From an uncultured bacterium (lineage in GTDB: Bacteria; Bacteroidota; Ignavibacteria; Kapaibacteriales; UBA4661), in contig CALCNX010000071.1 of assembly GCA_937899715.1 (NCBI GenBank), forward strand, positions 20,267 through 84,266: a stretch of DNA of 64,000 bases, written 5' to 3'. Each line of letters opens with the position of its first letter. Position 1 is the stretch's first letter. Of the stretch, positions 17,598 to 26,657 are shown one piece after another. The position numbers and the translations under genes are program-made. A model generated the notes under the pieces. That model made no database searches. It saw only the letters and a list, made by a program, of their open reading frames with translations, and was not told where the DNA came from.

Positions 17598-20330
17598 ATG
17601 TCAATTCAAGCTCATAATCGTCCCAATCCCGACGACCTCCTCGCCCAAATTCACGCCGACGAAGAGCGTCTCAAGCGTGGCAAACTCAAGCTCTTCTTCG
17701 GTATGAGTCCGGGTGTTGGCAAGACGTATGCTATGCTTCAAGAGGCACACACACGCCGAAGCGAGGATGTACAAGTATTGGTGGGCTATGTGGAAACGCA
17801 TGGACGCGCTGAAACAGAAGCATTAGTGCGGGGACTAGAGGTTGTACCACGAAAAAAAATATTGTATCGTGGTGCTGAATTGGAAGAGTTTGATTGCGAT
17901 GCCGTCTTGCGGCTGAAGCCTGCGCTTGTACTGGTGGATGAACTAGCGCATACCAACGCCGCAGGTGACCAAACGCCAACCCGCCACGCCAAGCGATGGC
18001 AAGATGTGTTGGAACTGCTGGATGCCGGAATTGATGTCTATTCCACGCTGAACGTGCAGCACCTCGAAAGCCGAGCTGACACGGTACGCGCCATTACTGG
18101 CGTTGTCGTCCGCGAGACCGTGCCGGATTCAATTCTGGAACGAGCCGATGAAATTGAGTTGGTGGATATTTCGCCCGAAGAACTTTTGGAGCGTCTGCGC
18201 GAGGGCAAAGTCTATGCGCCGGAGAAATCGGAGCAGGCTGTTCAGAATTTTTTCCGCAAGGGCAATCTCACTGCGCTGCGGGAAATGGCGCTTCGCCTCA
18301 CTGCCGAGCGCGTGGAAGGGCAATTAAACGAATATATGACCGAGCATCGTATCGCCGAGACGTGGAAGTCCGGCGACCGCTTGCTTGTGGCGGTGAGCGC
18401 CAGCCCGTATTCCGAGCAGCTTGTACGCTGGACACGGCGCATGGCATATACCATGAAAGCGCCGTGGATAGCACTCAGCGTAGAGACGATGCGCCCTCAA
18501 AGCACGGAGAGTGCACAGCGTCTTGCGAAAAATCTTGCATTGGCGCGTGAATTGGGGGCAGAGATTCAAACGATTGCCGATGACGACGTTGTGCGGGGAA
18601 TTTTGCGCTCGGCGCGGCAGCACAATGTTTCGCAGATTGTCGTCGGCAAGCCTGCGCACCAAGCTAGAGCATCCATCGTGGAGCGACTTATTGAGGAGAG
18701 TGGCACGATTGACCTGCACGTTGTTCGCGTCGAAACGCTGTGGGAAACGCGCATTGGTGGCGAAAAGCAAAATTCACGCTGGCAACTTTTGTCGGCGCTG
18801 TTCGCTGATTTTGCGGGTGATAATACCTCGCGGTGGCGTTCTTACGGTCTTGCTGCGGGTCTTTCGGTTGTGCTGGCGCTTCTTTGTTTGCCACTACTGG
18901 CAATTTTGAGTTATCAAGCAATTGGACTCATCATGCTTTTCGGAGTTGCACTTTCGGCGTTAGCACTGAGTGGTAGCGCCATTGTGCTCATGGCAGCCTT
19001 GAGCGCCTCGCTGTGGAATTTTCTGTTTATTCCGCCGCGCTTCACGTTTGTGATTGGTTCGCTAGAAGATAGATTGATGTTTTTGTTGTACTTTGCTATT
19101 GCATTAGCACTGGGTATTTTGACGAGCCGTATTCGTCTTCGTGAACGGTCTGTGCGTAAGCGCGAAGAGCGCACTGCCTCTCTCTACGACGTGGCTCACG
19201 AGCTTGCTTCCGCCCGAACAACGGACGATGTGGTTGCCGTCGGTGTGAAGCACATTAGTGCTCTTTTCGATGCTGATGTGGCGGTTTATCTAACGGAACG
19301 AAGCACATCTATGGCGCATGAACGCTTGCAGGAAAGTCCCCACGAAGCAAGTAATTTTAAGCCCGATGCAAAAGAGCGGAGCATTGCCGAATGGACATTT
19401 GGTAATCGCCGCGCTGCGGGGCGCTTTACGGCAACTCTTCCGGCAGCGCGGGCGCACTACACAACGCTCTCTGCGCCGCGTGGCGTGGTGGGTGTGCTGG
19501 GTGTGGCAGTGCGGGGCGAGCGTATTCGGAGTGATTGGCAGGGGCTATTGGATAATCTCGCAGGACAAATCGCATCGGCGCTGGAGCGCGAGGAACTGAA
19601 TGAACTGGCAAAGCAAAGCCGCATTGTTGCTGAATCGGAGCGGCTCTACGGAACGCTGCTCAACTCTATTTCGCACGAATTTCGTACGCCGCTTGCTGTG
19701 ATTAACGGCTCGTCGGAGGCGCTGGCGCTTGCCGTGCCGCCGCTTGCACCTGCTCATGTGGATTATGCTAACGAAATCCAGACCGCAAGCCGCCGACTGA
19801 ACACGCTTGTCGAAAATTTGCTGGACATGACCCGCCTTGAAGCCGGGCATTTACAGTTACGCAAGCAGTGGTGCAATCTTGCCGATACGCTTAACGCCGC
19901 ACTGGAGCGTACGCGAACGGAACTTGCACGGCGCAACGTGAGCTTTGATGCTGCATCAGATGTGATGCTTTGCTTTTGCGATACGGTTTTGCTGGAGCAA
20001 GCGCTGGTGAATATTTTGCTCAATGCCGCACGATACACACCACCTGGAACGCAGGTGCAGTGCGCCTTGCAAGAGACAGCAAGCGGCTATCGTATCAGCA
20101 TTGCCGACAGTGGTTCGGGTGTTCCGCCAGAAGCGCTTCATCATTTGTTCGACAAATTTTTCCGTGCTGATGGTGCAAAAGCAGGCGGTACGGGGCTTGG
20201 GCTTTCGATAAGCAAGGGCTTTGTGGAGGCACACGGCGGCACGCTTCACGCAGAAAACCGTCCAAGCGGCGGTTTGAAAATGACAATAATGTTGCCGCGA
20301 GGGGCGGAACTGCCAACGTTGGAAGGATAA
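17598..20330 (+). CDS. kdpD: KdpD, potassium-responsive sensor histidine kinase
   Basis: KdpD senses low potassium or osmotic stress and phosphorylates KdpE. This is the full 910-residue form. Residues 25-235 are the KdpD N-domain with Walker A GMSPGVGKTYAML and the B-like LVDELAHTN. A universal-stress-protein-like domain spans about 245-375. Four membrane segments lie at about 410-500, then a GAF-like domain (about 525-655). The dimerisation helix carries His693 in SISHEFRTPLAV. The ATPase part has NILLNAARYTPPG, DSGSGV and GGTGLGLSI. It starts 9 bp after the DUF1648-like gene and ends 9 bp before kdpE. Confidence 0.96.
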   Translation: MSIQAHNRPNPDDLLAQIHADEERLKRGKLKLFFGMSPGVGKTYAMLQEAHTRRSEDVQVLVGYVETHGRAETEALVRGLEVVPRKKILYRGAELEEFDCDAVLRLKPALVLVDELAHTNAAGDQTPTRHAKRWQDVLELLDAGIDVYSTLNVQHLESRADTVRAITGVVVRETVPDSILERADEIELVDISPEELLERLREGKVYAPEKSEQAVQNFFRKGNLTALREMALRLTAERVEGQLNEYMTEHRIAETWKSGDRLLVAVSASPYSEQLVRWTRRMAYTMKAPWIALSVETMRPQSTESAQRLAKNLALARELGAEIQTIADDDVVRGILRSARQHNVSQIVVGKPAHQARASIVERLIEESGTIDLHVVRVETLWETRIGGEKQNSRWQLLSALFADFAGDNTSRWRSYGLAAGLSVVLALLCLPLLAILSYQAIGLIMLFGVALSALALSGSAIVLMAALSASLWNFLFIPPRFTFVIGSLEDRLMFLLYFAIALALGILTSRIRLRERSVRKREERTASLYDVAHELASARTTDDVVAVGVKHISALFDADVAVYLTERSTSMAHERLQESPHEASNFKPDAKERSIAEWTFGNRRAAGRFTATLPAARAHYTTLSAPRGVVGVLGVAVRGERIRSDWQGLLDNLAGQIASALEREELNELAKQSRIVAESERLYGTLLNSISHEFRTPLAVINGSSEALALAVPPLAPAHVDYANEIQTASRRLNTLVENLLDMTRLEAGHLQLRKQWCNLADTLNAALERTRTELARRNVSFDAASDVMLCFCDTVLLEQALVNILLNAARYTPPGTQVQCALQETASGYRISIADSGSGVPPEALHHLFDKFFRADGAKAGGTGLGLSISKGFVEAHGGTLHAENRPSGGLKMTIMLPRGAELPTLEG

Positions 20331-20339
20331 CAAAGAAAT

Positions 20340-21020
20340 ATGACCATTCTCATTATTGACGACGAAGAGCAAATGCGCCGCTTGCTGACCATTACACTGG
20401 AAGCAAGTGGTTATCGCGTTTCTGAAGCCGATACTGGCAAGGGTGGAATTGTGCAGGCTGCAATGGTGCGTCCTGACTTGATTCTGCTGGATATGGGCTT
20501 GCCGGATATGGAAGGCGTGGAGGTTTTACGCTCGGTGCGGGCATGGAGCACGGTTCCGGTGCTCATACTTTCGGTGCGCGGAAGCGAGCAGGATAAAGTG
20601 ATGATGCTGGACGCAGGAGCGGACGACTATGTAACCAAACCGTTTTCGCCTCACGAACTTTTGGCGCGTGTGCGCGTGGCGCTGCGCCATGCGGCGACGA
20701 AAGGTATGGAAACGCCGCGTGTCTGCGTAGGGGATGTCGAAATTGACCTTGCCGCTAGAGTCGTGAAAAAAGCTGGCTCCCCCGTCAAGCTCACTTCGAC
20801 GGAATATGGAATCATCCGATTTTTGGCACAGCATGAAGGGCGAGTGCTGACGTATTCGCAGATTTTACGCGAGATATGGGGCAATCAGTACGCTGATGCG
20901 ACTCATTACGTCCACGTCCACGTCGCGGCACTGAGGCGAAAAATTGAAGATAACCCTTCGCGTCCCGCGCTGATACTGACAGAATCGGGCGTAGGGTATC
21001 GGTTAAGCGGTGGTCAGTGA
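20340..21020 (+). CDS. kdpE: KdpE, OmpR-family response regulator of kdp
   Basis: The 226-residue regulator has a receiver domain with the acidic pair in IIDDEEQMRR, the phosphorylated Asp51 in LILLDMGLPD, and Lys in DYVTKPFSPHELLARV. The C-terminal half is an OmpR/PhoB winged helix (VKLTSTEYGIIRFLAQHEGR, HYVHVHVAALRRKIED). It is activated by KdpD and turns on kdpFABC. It is the last gene of the kdp cluster. The 143 bp that follow, up to the phosphatase gene, hold no hairpin that I could identify. Confidence 0.95.
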   Translation: MTILIIDDEEQMRRLLTITLEASGYRVSEADTGKGGIVQAAMVRPDLILLDMGLPDMEGVEVLRSVRAWSTVPVLILSVRGSEQDKVMMLDAGADDYVTKPFSPHELLARVRVALRHAATKGMETPRVCVGDVEIDLAARVVKKAGSPVKLTSTEYGIIRFLAQHEGRVLTYSQILREIWGNQYADATHYVHVHVAALRRKIEDNPSRPALILTESGVGYRLSGGQ

Positions 21021-21163
21021 AGAGTAGGAAGAGCGTGTAGAGCATGAAACCGCCACTTGTGCGATTCAGGAAAAATACCTATTTTCATTTTTTGAATACT
21101 TCCTCCACACTTACTACTCCTTGAATTCAAGCTCAATATTCTTACCATTTTTCTGCTTCTTTT

Positions 21164-22051
21164 ATGAAGAACATTTTCTTTTCGTGTTGTCTCGTCGCGG
21201 TACTATCCTTCGCAAGTGCCTTTTCCCAAGAAATAACGAATCCTAGTCTTTTGCAGCAGGGCGGTTATACGCTCATTTTCCGCCATGCTACCGCGCCCGG
21301 TGGACTGCCGCCAACAGGAACCGGAAATGATACCGGTGGCGCACTGGATTCTCTCTGGTGGATGCGCTGCGATGCGAATTACTCACGCCAACTCAGCGTC
21401 ATCGGTCGCAATGAGGCAATGAATGTGGGGCGCACATTCAAACGCTTGAACATCAAAATTAGCCGAATTGCGGCAAGTGAGTTCTGCCGTTGCATTGAGA
21501 CTGCTGTATTGATGAATACAGGGCTTCCGGTTACAATTTCGCAGGGCTTGACCATGACGCTTTATACGAACGAGTTGCGTACTCGCACTATTGATTCGTT
21601 GGCGCGTCCCATGCCGCCACAAGGCACAAATACAGTCTTGGTAACGCATGGTATTGAATTTGGCGACACGCTCTATAATCGTATCGCTACGCTTGCATGG
21701 AGCGATGCGGTTGTTTATCGTAATCGCACGGATGCTCGCCCTGAGTTTGTCGGGTTTATTCGCGCAGCCACGTGGGGGCAGCAAGCAACTAGCGTTGTGC
21801 TTCAGCAGGCGGCAACAAGGGTGAGCGACATTACCATTGCACCGAATCCTGCAAACGACAGGCTTTCCCTACGCACCCCCGAAAAATACAGCCTCCGTAT
21901 TATCAATCCTTTAGGGCAGGTGGTGTTTGAAGATGAATCACTGCAAGACACCAGAGCGCTCAGTATTGAGGACTGGGCAAGTGCGGCATACACGGTGATT
22001 TTATCCAATAGCAAGCGCACCGTTTCGCAGCGCTTTGTGAAGACCCCGTAA
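21164..22051 (+). CDS. Secreted histidine phosphatase-fold protein with T9SS sorting domain
   Basis: Signal peptide MKNIFFSCCLVAVLSFASAF, cleaved near SFASAFSQ. The mature protein begins with the phosphohistidine motif IFRHATAPGG (Arg40-His41), has RNEAMNVGRTFKRL and SEFCRCIETA typical of the branch-2-like histidine phosphatases, and a second His in VLVTHGIEFG. Residues about 220-295 form a T9SS type A sorting domain (ITIAPNPANDRLSL ... LRIINPLGQVVFE), which would route it across the outer membrane. The substrate, possibly a phosphate ester or a peptidoglycan/LPS component, is unknown. It is the only gene of its unit and ends in a symmetric terminator shared with the convergent rhomboid-like gene. 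Confidence 0.85.
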   Translation: MKNIFFSCCLVAVLSFASAFSQEITNPSLLQQGGYTLIFRHATAPGGLPPTGTGNDTGGALDSLWWMRCDANYSRQLSVIGRNEAMNVGRTFKRLNIKISRIAASEFCRCIETAVLMNTGLPVTISQGLTMTLYTNELRTRTIDSLARPMPPQGTNTVLVTHGIEFGDTLYNRIATLAWSDAVVYRNRTDARPEFVGFIRAATWGQQATSVVLQQAATRVSDITIAPNPANDRLSLRTPEKYSLRIINPLGQVVFEDESLQDTRALSIEDWASAAYTVILSNSKRTVSQRFVKTP

Positions 22052-22071
22052 AAACTAGTCTTTACCACAAT

Positions 22072-22124
22072 AAAAAAGCCCAAGAAGCGCACACATAATG
22101 GTTTCTTGGGCTTTGATTTTTTTG
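22072..22124. terminator. Bidirectional intrinsic terminator
   Basis: AAAGCCCAAGAA at 22075-22086 pairs perfectly with TTCTTGGGCTTT at 22103-22114. A run of A precedes and a run of T follows, so it works on both strands between two convergent genes. Confidence 0.9.
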
Positions 22125-22135
22125 CTCTAGCACGA

Positions 22136-23026
22136 TTACAACTTATTCGCGTAATCTTTCAAAAATTTCTGCTCTTGTGGAGTGAGTGAGGCTTGACCTT
22201 TTTCATTGATTTTATCAAGAATTTCGTTCAAATGGTCTTCGTCAAGCGGGGTGGAATCTTCCTCGTCATCATCCACACGGCGTTCTATTCCTGCGAAGCG
22301 GCGCTCTGCCTCGGTGGTGGTGTATGGGGAGCGCCCCACGGAAGCCGGAGAAGGGGTACTTGCGCGGCGTGTGGGTTGCTGTGGACGCTCTTCGCGGCGA
22401 AAAAGGGTGAAATTGCCGGAGGAGAATTTTCCAAAATAGAGATGGGAGAATATGAATCCGAAAAACAGCCCGAAGCCCGCATCAGCAAAGGCGTTGATGA
22501 GTGAAGCAGGGTTGAACGAATGCGTGATAATGCTGCCCGCGATGGCGGCAATGAACATAATTCCCAAGAGCATGGTTGCGCGAAGAGGAATTAAGCCAAA
22601 GAGTGATACTTCGCCCGTTGGGTAAAGATACACATACATCGTCAGCACAAAAAGCGCCATTGCAGTCGTTCCAGCAAGGGGTGCGCTCGAAATCCAGAGG
22701 ACGGGTGCATACACCAGACCATGCACAGCCACGAAGACCGCAAGAATCATCAGCAAACGGCGTGGATTCAATATCCGTTCTACTTCCGGTGCAAAGAAGT
22801 ACAGCACCGCGCTAGAGGAAAGCATTTCCCAGAAGCTGCTGGAAGCAAGCGGATAGGTGATAAAGCGCCAGTACTGACCGTTACCAACAGACGAAAATGG
22901 CATGAGCGCCAGCCACTGCGTCAGAGCGCCTCGTAAAGCGATATTGACGAAATATACAGTCCCAAGCATCAGCAGGAGGCGGTGTGAGGTCGGAAGCATT
23001 TGCCAAAAAAGCATAGCGCATTCCAA
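22136..23026 (-). CDS. Rhomboid-like membrane protein without catalytic dyad
   Basis: A 296-residue protein with six hydrophobic segments in residues 15-200 and the rhomboid landmark YWRFITYPLASSSFWEMLSS. The GxSG loop that holds the catalytic Ser is replaced by LAGTTAMAL (117-125). The last membrane segment, where the His sits, reads ADAGFGLFFGF (Asp181 at the expected place). Proteolysis is therefore unlikely; it resembles an inactive pseudo-rhomboid. The C-terminal 90 residues are cytosolic, with an acidic stretch and the end LDKINEKGQASLTPQEQKF, a tail common on rhomboid-like proteins of this phylum. It is 18 bp downstream of the Rieske gene. ATG 23014 is an alternative start. Confidence 0.8.
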   Translation of the reverse strand: MECAMLFWQMLPTSHRLLLMLGTVYFVNIALRGALTQWLALMPFSSVGNGQYWRFITYPLASSSFWEMLSSSAVLYFFAPEVERILNPRRLLMILAVFVAVHGLVYAPVLWISSAPLAGTTAMALFVLTMYVYLYPTGEVSLFGLIPLRATMLLGIMFIAAIAGSIITHSFNPASLINAFADAGFGLFFGFIFSHLYFGKFSSGNFTLFRREERPQQPTRRASTPSPASVGRSPYTTTEAERRFAGIERRVDDDEEDSTPLDEDHLNEILDKINEKGQASLTPQEQKFLKDYANKL

Positions 23027-23044
23027 AAAACGAAGTGGAGAAAG

Positions 23045-23851
23045 TTAAATTACGGTCAATTTACGTGTCTGCGTATAGCCGGTCGAGGTTTCCATGCGGT
23101 ACAAATATACACCGCGGCTCAGGTTTGAAACATCCGTCGTAATGCGGTGTACGCCCGGGTCATGGTCTTTTTTGACCAATTCGGAAATTTCTTTTCCCAA
23201 AATAGAAAGCAAAGAAATGGTGACAAACGATTGTTTCTCAATGTTGTACTCAATAGTTGTCTGTCCAGAAGCGGGATTCGGATAGTTTTGCGAAAGCGAA
23301 AAGCCTCCTTGTTGATCACCCCAAACCGAAGCTGCGACTAATCCTGGTATGTCGATTTGAAGAAAATCACTCCCTGCTTTGTACGTTGTGGTGTAGGAGG
23401 TTAGTGCCCGCGTTGCGGGACCATTCAGCACTTTGCCTCGACCATCAAAGGCGGAGCCATGACAAACGCAGTTAAACCGTCCACTGGCAAATGGTTCGAT
23501 AGCGCAAAACTCGTGAGTGCAGAGTTCGGATAGCGATGAAAATTCGCTTTGTGTCAGTCTTGTTACGATGACACGTCCCATGCTAAGTGGTGTACCGGGT
23601 ACTTGAAGGCGAATGGAACCGCCTACCGTGCGGAGTGCGGGAAACTCGCTAAATTGAAGCGTATAGATGCCTGTGAGCTTTGAGCCTGTTTCTTTGATGT
23701 CGTCGGGAATCACATTGCCGAGCAGTGTATTCGTGCCGCAGGTTGCTGAAAAGACAGACACCGCAAGGGCTGTACGCAAAAACTCCCGCCGAGATTGGCT
23801 ATTGTGAGCGTTCGGGGATGCGTCCGTAAAATGTAGTCCTTGTTTGTTCAT
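23045..23851 (-). CDS. Tat-exported Rieske iron-sulfur protein with T9SS sorting domain
   Basis: The N-terminus has a twin-arginine signal (SRREFLRTALAVSVFSA; Arg21-Arg22). A Rieske domain follows with Cys111-Thr-His113 and Cys128-x2-His131 to bind a 2Fe-2S cluster, and Cys116 with Cys130 placed as in cytochrome bc1-type Rieske proteins, where they form a disulfide. From about 190 there is a T9SS sorting domain (NYPNPASGQTTIEYNI ... GVYLYRMETSTG). So a folded cluster protein seems to cross the inner membrane by Tat and then the outer membrane by T9SS. An electron-transfer role at the cell surface is inference. It lies 18 bp before the rhomboid-like gene. Confidence 0.88.
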   Translation of the reverse strand: MNKQGLHFTDASPNAHNSQSRREFLRTALAVSVFSATCGTNTLLGNVIPDDIKETGSKLTGIYTLQFSEFPALRTVGGSIRLQVPGTPLSMGRVIVTRLTQSEFSSLSELCTHEFCAIEPFASGRFNCVCHGSAFDGRGKVLNGPATRALTSYTTTYKAGSDFLQIDIPGLVAASVWGDQQGGFSLSQNYPNPASGQTTIEYNIEKQSFVTISLLSILGKEISELVKKDHDPGVHRITTDVSNLSRGVYLYRMETSTGYTQTRKLTVI

Positions 23852-23939
23852 GGTTCAAAGTCCTTTTCTATGCTGCTACCGTGAGATTTTCTTCATCAGT
23901 TTTTCACCGATACTGAGAGAAGAGAATCGAAAGGCAAAA

Positions 23940-24413
23940 TTATTGGAGCGATTCGATGAGGCGCTCCACCTCCGTAAAATTGACGTTTTCGTGATAATCT
24001 TCGTTAATGGCAATCATCGGCGCGCCCCCGCAAGCGCCCATGCACTCGACTTCTTCCAGCGAAATGCGTCCGTCGGCAGAACATTCGTTATGCCCGATGC
24101 CATATTTTGTTTTCACCTGCTCAAAGAGCGTATCTCCGCCGCGCAGCATACACGAAACATTGGTGCAAACCTGCACGTGATACTTGCCCATTGGCTTTTT
24201 GAAGTACATCGTGTAAAACGTGGCGACACCCTTGACGTGTGCAAGCGGCAGCGTGAGTGTTTCGGCAACGCACCGCATGGCATCATCCGAAAGCCAGCCC
24301 CATTTTGCTTGCGCCATCCAGAGAACGGGCATAAGTGCTGCTTTACCTTCAGGATAACGGGCTTTGATTCCTTCAATTTTTGTGAGTTCTTCGGGTGAAA
24401 ACGTGTATTGCAT
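23940..24413 (-). CDS. nuoE: NuoE-type 2Fe-2S subunit of NADH:quinone oxidoreductase
   Basis: 157 residues of the 24-kDa thioredoxin-like complex I subunit. The cluster ligands are Cys83, Cys88 (VCTNVSC), Cys124 and Cys128 (ECMGACGGAP). The N-terminal helices read FSPEELTKIEGIKARYP and LPLAHVKGVATFYTMY, as in NuoE. The start is ATG 24413; an in-frame upstream extension to 24497 is unlikely because it adds a non-family hydrophobic tail. No other nuo genes are in the window, so the gene is detached from any complete complex I operon here. It could also serve a NADH-linked hydrogenase or formate dehydrogenase. Confidence 0.9.
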   Translation of the reverse strand: MQYTFSPEELTKIEGIKARYPEGKAALMPVLWMAQAKWGWLSDDAMRCVAETLTLPLAHVKGVATFYTMYFKKPMGKYHVQVCTNVSCMLRGGDTLFEQVKTKYGIGHNECSADGRISLEEVECMGACGGAPMIAINEDYHENVNFTEVERLIESLQ

Positions 24414-24591
24414 AGTCAAGCAAACAAATGATGTGTGGAAAACTGTGCCAAGCGGTGTTAGAATAAGGCGTGGAAGCACCAATCCCAACACAAACACAAG
24501 TTACACAATTTTGTGGAAAAAACGAATCACAGTCCGAAAGGTTACAATCTTTTTCTGCTCTTTATTCTTGAACAGCTTCAGAAAAATGTTG

Positions 24592-25515
24592 CTACGGGTG
24601 TTTGGGCTTTTTGAGAAGCAAATGGGTCTTCATCCACAAGCGCAGAGTAATCAAGATTTTATGCGACGTGGAAACGGATATTTTGCCTTGAAAAACGTTG
24701 TAGTCTGCAATTTCTATTTTTTCCAACAGCCGATAGTAAATTGCATCCATAATTTGTGCGGCAAACATCGTGATACTTTCGTCGGGGCGCAGAGCGGCGT
24801 GGGCTTTGTGGTAGTATTCCCGTGCGCGGCGCGATTCAAAGCGCATCAGTTCCACAAAATTTTCATTATAGACGTTGCCAATAAGCTCTTCTTCAGAATA
24901 ATGAAAACGCACTAAGTCTTCTTGTGGCAGGTAAATACGACCGTTGTCGCTGTCGGCTTTGATGTCGCGCAAGATATTGGTCAGTTGGAGTGCATAACCC
25001 AAATTGACCGCATATTCTTTAGTTTCGTCGTACTTATAGCCGAAAATTTCAATACAAATCAAGCCCACGATGCTTGCCACGCTGTAACAGTATTCCTTCA
25101 ATTCGTCGAATGATTTGTAACGGTTCTGCACCAAGTCGCGTTCACAGCCGTCTATGAGCGTTTGCAGATATTGTTGCGGAATCGAAAAACGGTTCACCAC
25201 TGCCGTCAGCGGAAGCATGATGGGGTGTGTGGATGTGCCGTTGTAACAGCGCTCTACTTCGCGGCGCCATCGGTCGAGACGCTCGCGCTTTCGCTGAACG
25301 GAAGAGTAGTCGTTGATTGCTGCACCGGGCGTAGGATGGTCAATGTCCACGATGTCATCGGTGTAGCGGCAGAAGGCATAGACAGTGTGAATCGCTTCGC
25401 GTTCCTCTTTGGGCAAAAGCGAAAACGAATAGAAAAAATTCGTTGTGCCTTGTTGCGGAAGCGGAAGCACGTCGTCTAACGCGGAATCAGCAGAATATGT
25501 GAGCATGGAAGCCAT
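24592..25515 (-). CDS. hpnD: HpnD-like presqualene diphosphate synthase
   Basis: Head-to-head prenyl synthase that joins two farnesyl diphosphates. It has FFYSFSLLPKEEREAIHTVY, the first aspartate motif in YTDDIVDID, and the second in QLTNILRDIKADSDNGRIYL. The length, 307 residues from ATG 25515 (ATG 25506 is close by), is normal. A 32-residue in-frame upstream extension does not look like the family and is excluded. It lies 49 bp downstream of a second family member, HpnC, in the same direction. The HpnC-HpnD pair makes squalene through hydroxysqualene with HpnE, which I do not see in this window. Confidence 0.9.
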   Translation of the reverse strand: MASMLTYSADSALDDVLPLPQQGTTNFFYSFSLLPKEEREAIHTVYAFCRYTDDIVDIDHPTPGAAINDYSSVQRKRERLDRWRREVERCYNGTSTHPIMLPLTAVVNRFSIPQQYLQTLIDGCERDLVQNRYKSFDELKEYCYSVASIVGLICIEIFGYKYDETKEYAVNLGYALQLTNILRDIKADSDNGRIYLPQEDLVRFHYSEEELIGNVYNENFVELMRFESRRAREYYHKAHAALRPDESITMFAAQIMDAIYYRLLEKIEIADYNVFQGKISVSTSHKILITLRLWMKTHLLLKKPKHP

Positions 25516-25564
25516 TCTGGCACCCCCAGACGGGAATAGAGAAAAATGTAGGGAGGAACAAAAA

Positions 25565-26527
25565 TTATCCAACAAAGAGCCGAATTGACCGCGCAAGAAG
25601 CGTCGGTGCATCAGATTTGGAGATGCTGACGCGGTGAATCAAGATTTGATGCTGTTTGCGATATGCTTTTGCAAGAATCTGCTCACCGCCTGCGATTGTA
25701 AGAGCAAGTTCCGCACGAAGCCGCGTGTGCGGTACGCTTGGCAACAAGCCTTTGCCGATTGCAAAATACGATTTTGTTTTATGAAAAAGAAGTGTAAACG
25801 CATGGAAAAATCGCTCCTTAACCAATTTTAACGCTTCTTCGTCGGGTTTTTGCGTGTTATCGGCATACAGGGCAAGTAATTCTGCGCTTTCCAAACCACA
25901 TTCCGCAAGAATATTCTGTGGAATAAACATTCGCCCGATGGGTAAGTCCCGCGAAAAATCTTGCCAGAAATTTGCAAGCTGTAATCCTGTGCAGACCCCA
26001 TCGGATAGCGGCGCACGCTCCGGCGTGTACAAATCAAATAGCCTCAGCACTAGCTCGCCCACAGGATTGGCAGAATGAGCGCAGTAATGCTCAAGGTCTT
26101 CAAATGTTTGAGCCTGCCGAAAAGCACTATCCATGCGGAACGCGGTGAGTAGTTTTTGAAACGGCAGGGTGGGGATTGCTTTTATACGCATGGTTTCGTG
26201 CAGGGCGGTCAAAATTGGATTGCCCCGAACATCGTCAGGGTGGAGCAAAAGCTGCTCTAGTGCCCCCAATGCGGCAAATTTTCTTGCGCTGTCGCCGTTA
26301 TGCAATTCATCGGCAATATCGTCCGCCAGGCGAGAGAATGCATAAATGCTGTAAAAATGCGGCTGCAATGTTCGCGGAATGAGCAGAGAACCAACGGGAA
26401 AATTTTCGTAGTGCTGCGTGGCAAGTTGCTTGCAAAAAGCAAAACTGTCAGCGCTGGAAGCCGCATGAAACTTTATGCCGCCATCGGGAGTCGTGAGAGA
26501 AAGCAGGTCGTCAGTAGAAAATTTCAT
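25565..26527 (-). CDS. hpnC: HpnC-like squalene synthase-family protein
   Basis: The 320-residue protein carries the HpnC features ENFPVGSLLIPRTLQPHFYS, first aspartate motif FSRLADDIADELH, and second motif GLQLANFWQDFSRDLPIGR. It is predicted to convert presqualene diphosphate to hydroxysqualene. The start at ATG 26527 is chosen over the in-frame 26563, which only adds a non-family leader. It is the first gene of a minus-strand run, hpnC-hpnD, and is divergent from the histidine kinase at 26658. Downstream use could be hopanoids or carotenoids; no cyclase or desaturase is nearby. Confidence 0.9.
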   Translation of the reverse strand: MKFSTDDLLSLTTPDGGIKFHAASSADSFAFCKQLATQHYENFPVGSLLIPRTLQPHFYSIYAFSRLADDIADELHNGDSARKFAALGALEQLLLHPDDVRGNPILTALHETMRIKAIPTLPFQKLLTAFRMDSAFRQAQTFEDLEHYCAHSANPVGELVLRLFDLYTPERAPLSDGVCTGLQLANFWQDFSRDLPIGRMFIPQNILAECGLESAELLALYADNTQKPDEEALKLVKERFFHAFTLLFHKTKSYFAIGKGLLPSVPHTRLRAELALTIAGGEQILAKAYRKQHQILIHRVSISKSDAPTLLARSIRLFVG

Positions 26528-26657
26528 TTGATGTGGGGGCTGTGCTTGGCGAATTGCGTACATCTGCGTAGATTACGTGCTAGGCCTTTTGCAGTAAGCG
26601 CTTGCATTTTATCATTTGTTTTTGTGTAGGCTTCAACGCCTAATCTACGGTATCTCA

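Noticed and set aside
26568..26648. GTAGATTA ... TAATCTAC inverted repeat in the hpnC/kinase gap
   Set aside because: Eight-base arms with a 65-nt loop are compatible with chance.
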